A stretch of 64,000 nt of DNA from Jiella mangrovi (GTDB taxonomy: Bacteria; Pseudomonadota; Alphaproteobacteria; Rhizobiales; Rhizobiaceae). Under the pieces are notes generated by a model, which saw nothing but the letters and a program-made list of their open reading frames with translations, did no database searches and was not told where the DNA came from. The stretch is from positions 1 through 64,000 of the forward strand of contig NZ_JAGJCF010000002.1 in NCBI RefSeq assembly GCF_017815135.1, read 5' to 3'. Positions 62,688 to 64,000 of this stretch are shown here, one piece after another; positions within the stretch are counted from its first letter, which is position 1, and every line of letters starts with the position of its first letter. The position numbers and the translations under genes are program-made.

Positions 62688-63878
62688 ATGAAACGGTTGG
62701 CCATCGCCGAGAACACAGCCCTTGCCCATGTGCGCGGCGCGGTCGCAGACGTCGAGACGGACAATATCGCCCTCCTCGCCGAAAAGGCGGGCGAGATCGA
62801 AGACGTCATCCGCCTGTGGTACGGCGAAAGCGACGTGGTGACACCGGAGCCGATCCGCCAGGCCGCGACCGAGAGCCTTCAGCGTGGCGAGACGTTCTAC
62901 GTTCCGCAGATGGCCGGCCATCCGGCGCTTTCGGCGGAGCTTGCGGCCTACCAGTCGAAGCTGCACGGGCTGGATCTCGGCATCGATCGCTCGACCATCA
63001 CGCCCGGCGGCATGCAGGCCGTGCATCTGGCCTTGTCGCTGGTCCTCGAGCCGGGCACGAACGCCGTCTATGTCGAGCCGCAATGGCCCAACATCCGCCA
63101 TTCGATCCAGCTGAGCGGCGCCGAGGCCCGCCCCGTCGCGCTCGACATGGCCGACGGACGCTGGTCCCTCGACCTCGATCGCCTGTTCGACGCCTGCGAC
63201 GCGCGGACCCGGGCCATCGTCTTCTCGACGCCGTCCAACCCGTGCGGCTGGTGCGCCAGCCACGAAGAACTCGAGGCCCTCGTCGCCTTCTCGCGGCGGA
63301 CCGGGATATGGATCATCAGCGACGAGATGTACAACCGTTTGAGCCGAAGCGGCCGGGCGGCCCCCTCGCTGCTGCAGCATGCCGGCGACGAAGATCTGGC
63401 CCTTTGCATCAACGGCTTTTCCAAGGCCTGGGCGATGACCGGGTGGCGGGTCGGCTGGCTGAACCATCCCGCCTCGGTCGCGCCGGCCATCCGGGCGGTG
63501 ACGCAGTATGTGAACAGCGGCACCTCGCCTTTCGTTCAGGCCGGTGCCCTGGAAGCGCTGCGCAACGGCGAGGATTATGCTCTCGCGATGCGCGATCGGT
63601 GCATCGCCGGCCTCGACGTCGCCTATGAACGCCTCGGCGCGTCAAACGCCATCCGCCTGCCGGAAATCCCGCAGGGCGGAATGTATGCGTTCTTCCCGCT
63701 GGCGCCCGAGGGCGTCGATGCCCGTCAAATCTGCCTCGATCTCGTCTCGACGGCCCATGTCGGCCTTGCGCCGGGCGGCATGTTCGGCAGGAGCACGATC
63801 AACTACGTGCGCATGTGCATCGCCCGCAAGACCGAGATGGTCGCCGCGGCCTGCGACCGGATGGCTGCCGTCCTTTAG
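62688..63878 (+). CDS. PLP-dependent aminotransferase, class I/II
   Basis: 396 residues. PLP lysine Lys246 in NGFSKAWAMTGWRVGWL, Asn184 in TPSNPCG, Asp212 and Tyr215 in SDEMYN; the fold-type I aspartate-aminotransferase pattern. One base after the dipeptidase stop. It probably removes the amino group of the amino acid freed by the two M20 hydrolases. Last gene of the operon. Confidence 0.9.
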   Translation: MKRLAIAENTALAHVRGAVADVETDNIALLAEKAGEIEDVIRLWYGESDVVTPEPIRQAATESLQRGETFYVPQMAGHPALSAELAAYQSKLHGLDLGIDRSTITPGGMQAVHLALSLVLEPGTNAVYVEPQWPNIRHSIQLSGAEARPVALDMADGRWSLDLDRLFDACDARTRAIVFSTPSNPCGWCASHEELEALVAFSRRTGIWIISDEMYNRLSRSGRAAPSLLQHAGDEDLALCINGFSKAWAMTGWRVGWLNHPASVAPAIRAVTQYVNSGTSPFVQAGALEALRNGEDYALAMRDRCIAGLDVAYERLGASNAIRLPEIPQGGMYAFFPLAPEGVDARQICLDLVSTAHVGLAPGGMFGRSTINYVRMCIARKTEMVAAACDRMAAVL

Positions 63879-63896
63879 CGCGCCGTGCGTCCGAGC

Positions 63897-63929
63897 GGAC
63901 GCACAAAGGACGCTCTAACCTATTGAATC
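63897..63929 (+). repeat. 33-bp intergenic repeat, copy 2
   Basis: 32 of 33 bases as 271-303. The 18-mer at its end (63912-63929) recurs at 63975-63992 as GCTCTGACCTATTGTATC. Confidence 0.75.
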
Positions 63930-63944
63930 CACGCATCGTGCTTT

Positions 63945-63968
63945 CCAAAAATCGATTCCGATTTTTGG
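63945..63968. repeat. hairpin, possible terminator
   Basis: Perfect 10-bp arms CCAAAAATCG and CGATTTTTGG around ATTC, 66 bp after the aminotransferase stop and set between two direct repeats. A-rich and T-rich arms could work as a bidirectional terminator, but the same palindrome is known to me as part of rhizobial intergenic repeats. Confidence 0.6.
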
Positions 63969-64000
63969 GCCGATGCTCTGACCTATTGTATCACCGCAAC

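Overview
The window is GC-rich DNA of the alphaproteobacterial type, most likely from the order Hyphomicrobiales (Rhizobiales). That placement rests on the base composition, very dense gene packing with many 4-8 bp ATGA/GTGA overlaps, frequent GTG starts, and dispersed intergenic palindromes of the kind common in that order. I cannot name the genus. No rRNA, tRNA, CRISPR array, transposase, integrase or phage gene was seen. Almost every gene belongs to uptake or catabolism of aromatic, acyl-CoA or peptide-like compounds.

Layout. 0.4-5.4 kb (minus strand): a TRAP transporter (dctQ-dctM-dctP), a LysR regulator with two tandem DNA-binding domains, and an NAD(P)-dependent oxidoreductase. 5.6-9.1 kb (plus): a gallate-type lower pathway (galB-like hydratase, type I extradiol dioxygenase, galC-like aldolase, galD-like tautomerase). 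9.3-20.8 kb (minus): two consecutive blocks of an aryl/acyl-CoA pathway (CoA ligase, thiolase, zinc-ribbon DUF35-SDR fusion, cyclase-family hydrolase; then a two-domain aminobenzoyl/salicylyl-CoA monooxygenase-reductase, thioesterase, CoA ligase, FadJ-like protein). 21.3-31.8 kb (plus): SRPBCC protein, Asp/Glu-racemase-like protein, a complete dipeptide-type ABC transporter, a second TRAP transporter and an EthD-like protein. 32.3-35.9 kb: quinone oxidoreductase and HpcH/HpaI aldolase (minus), facing a luciferase-like monooxygenase with a flavin reductase (plus). 35.9-41.3 kb: two divergent paralogous FAD oxidoreductases and a GlcD-like flavoprotein. 41.6-48.6 kb (plus): isatin-hydrolase-like cyclase, MarR, indolepyruvate:ferredoxin oxidoreductase-like IorA/IorB and a partial amino-acid ABC transporter. 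48.9-54.3 kb (plus): SDR, MarR, enoyl-CoA hydratase, acyl-CoA dehydrogenase, 2-aminobenzoate-CoA-ligase-like enzyme, RidA. 54.7-63.9 kb (plus): a second peptide ABC transporter with two M20 peptidases and an aminotransferase.

How it may work together (inference). The aminobenzoyl-CoA ligase, the monooxygenase-reductase, the beta-oxidation enzymes and RidA together resemble the aerobic 2-aminobenzoyl-CoA pathway, but split over two loci. The 41.6 kb operon could feed it by hydrolysing isatin to isatinate and oxidatively decarboxylating that 2-oxoacid directly to 2-aminobenzoyl-CoA. Three short DNA motifs link the loci. An 18-bp LysR box is repeated (17/18) at the gal and TRAP promoters. A TTTAAGCTTAAA palindrome occurs at seven intergenic sites, in three of them over plausible core promoters. 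A CATTTGCAAATG-like palindrome sits at three promoter regions near the first MarR gene.
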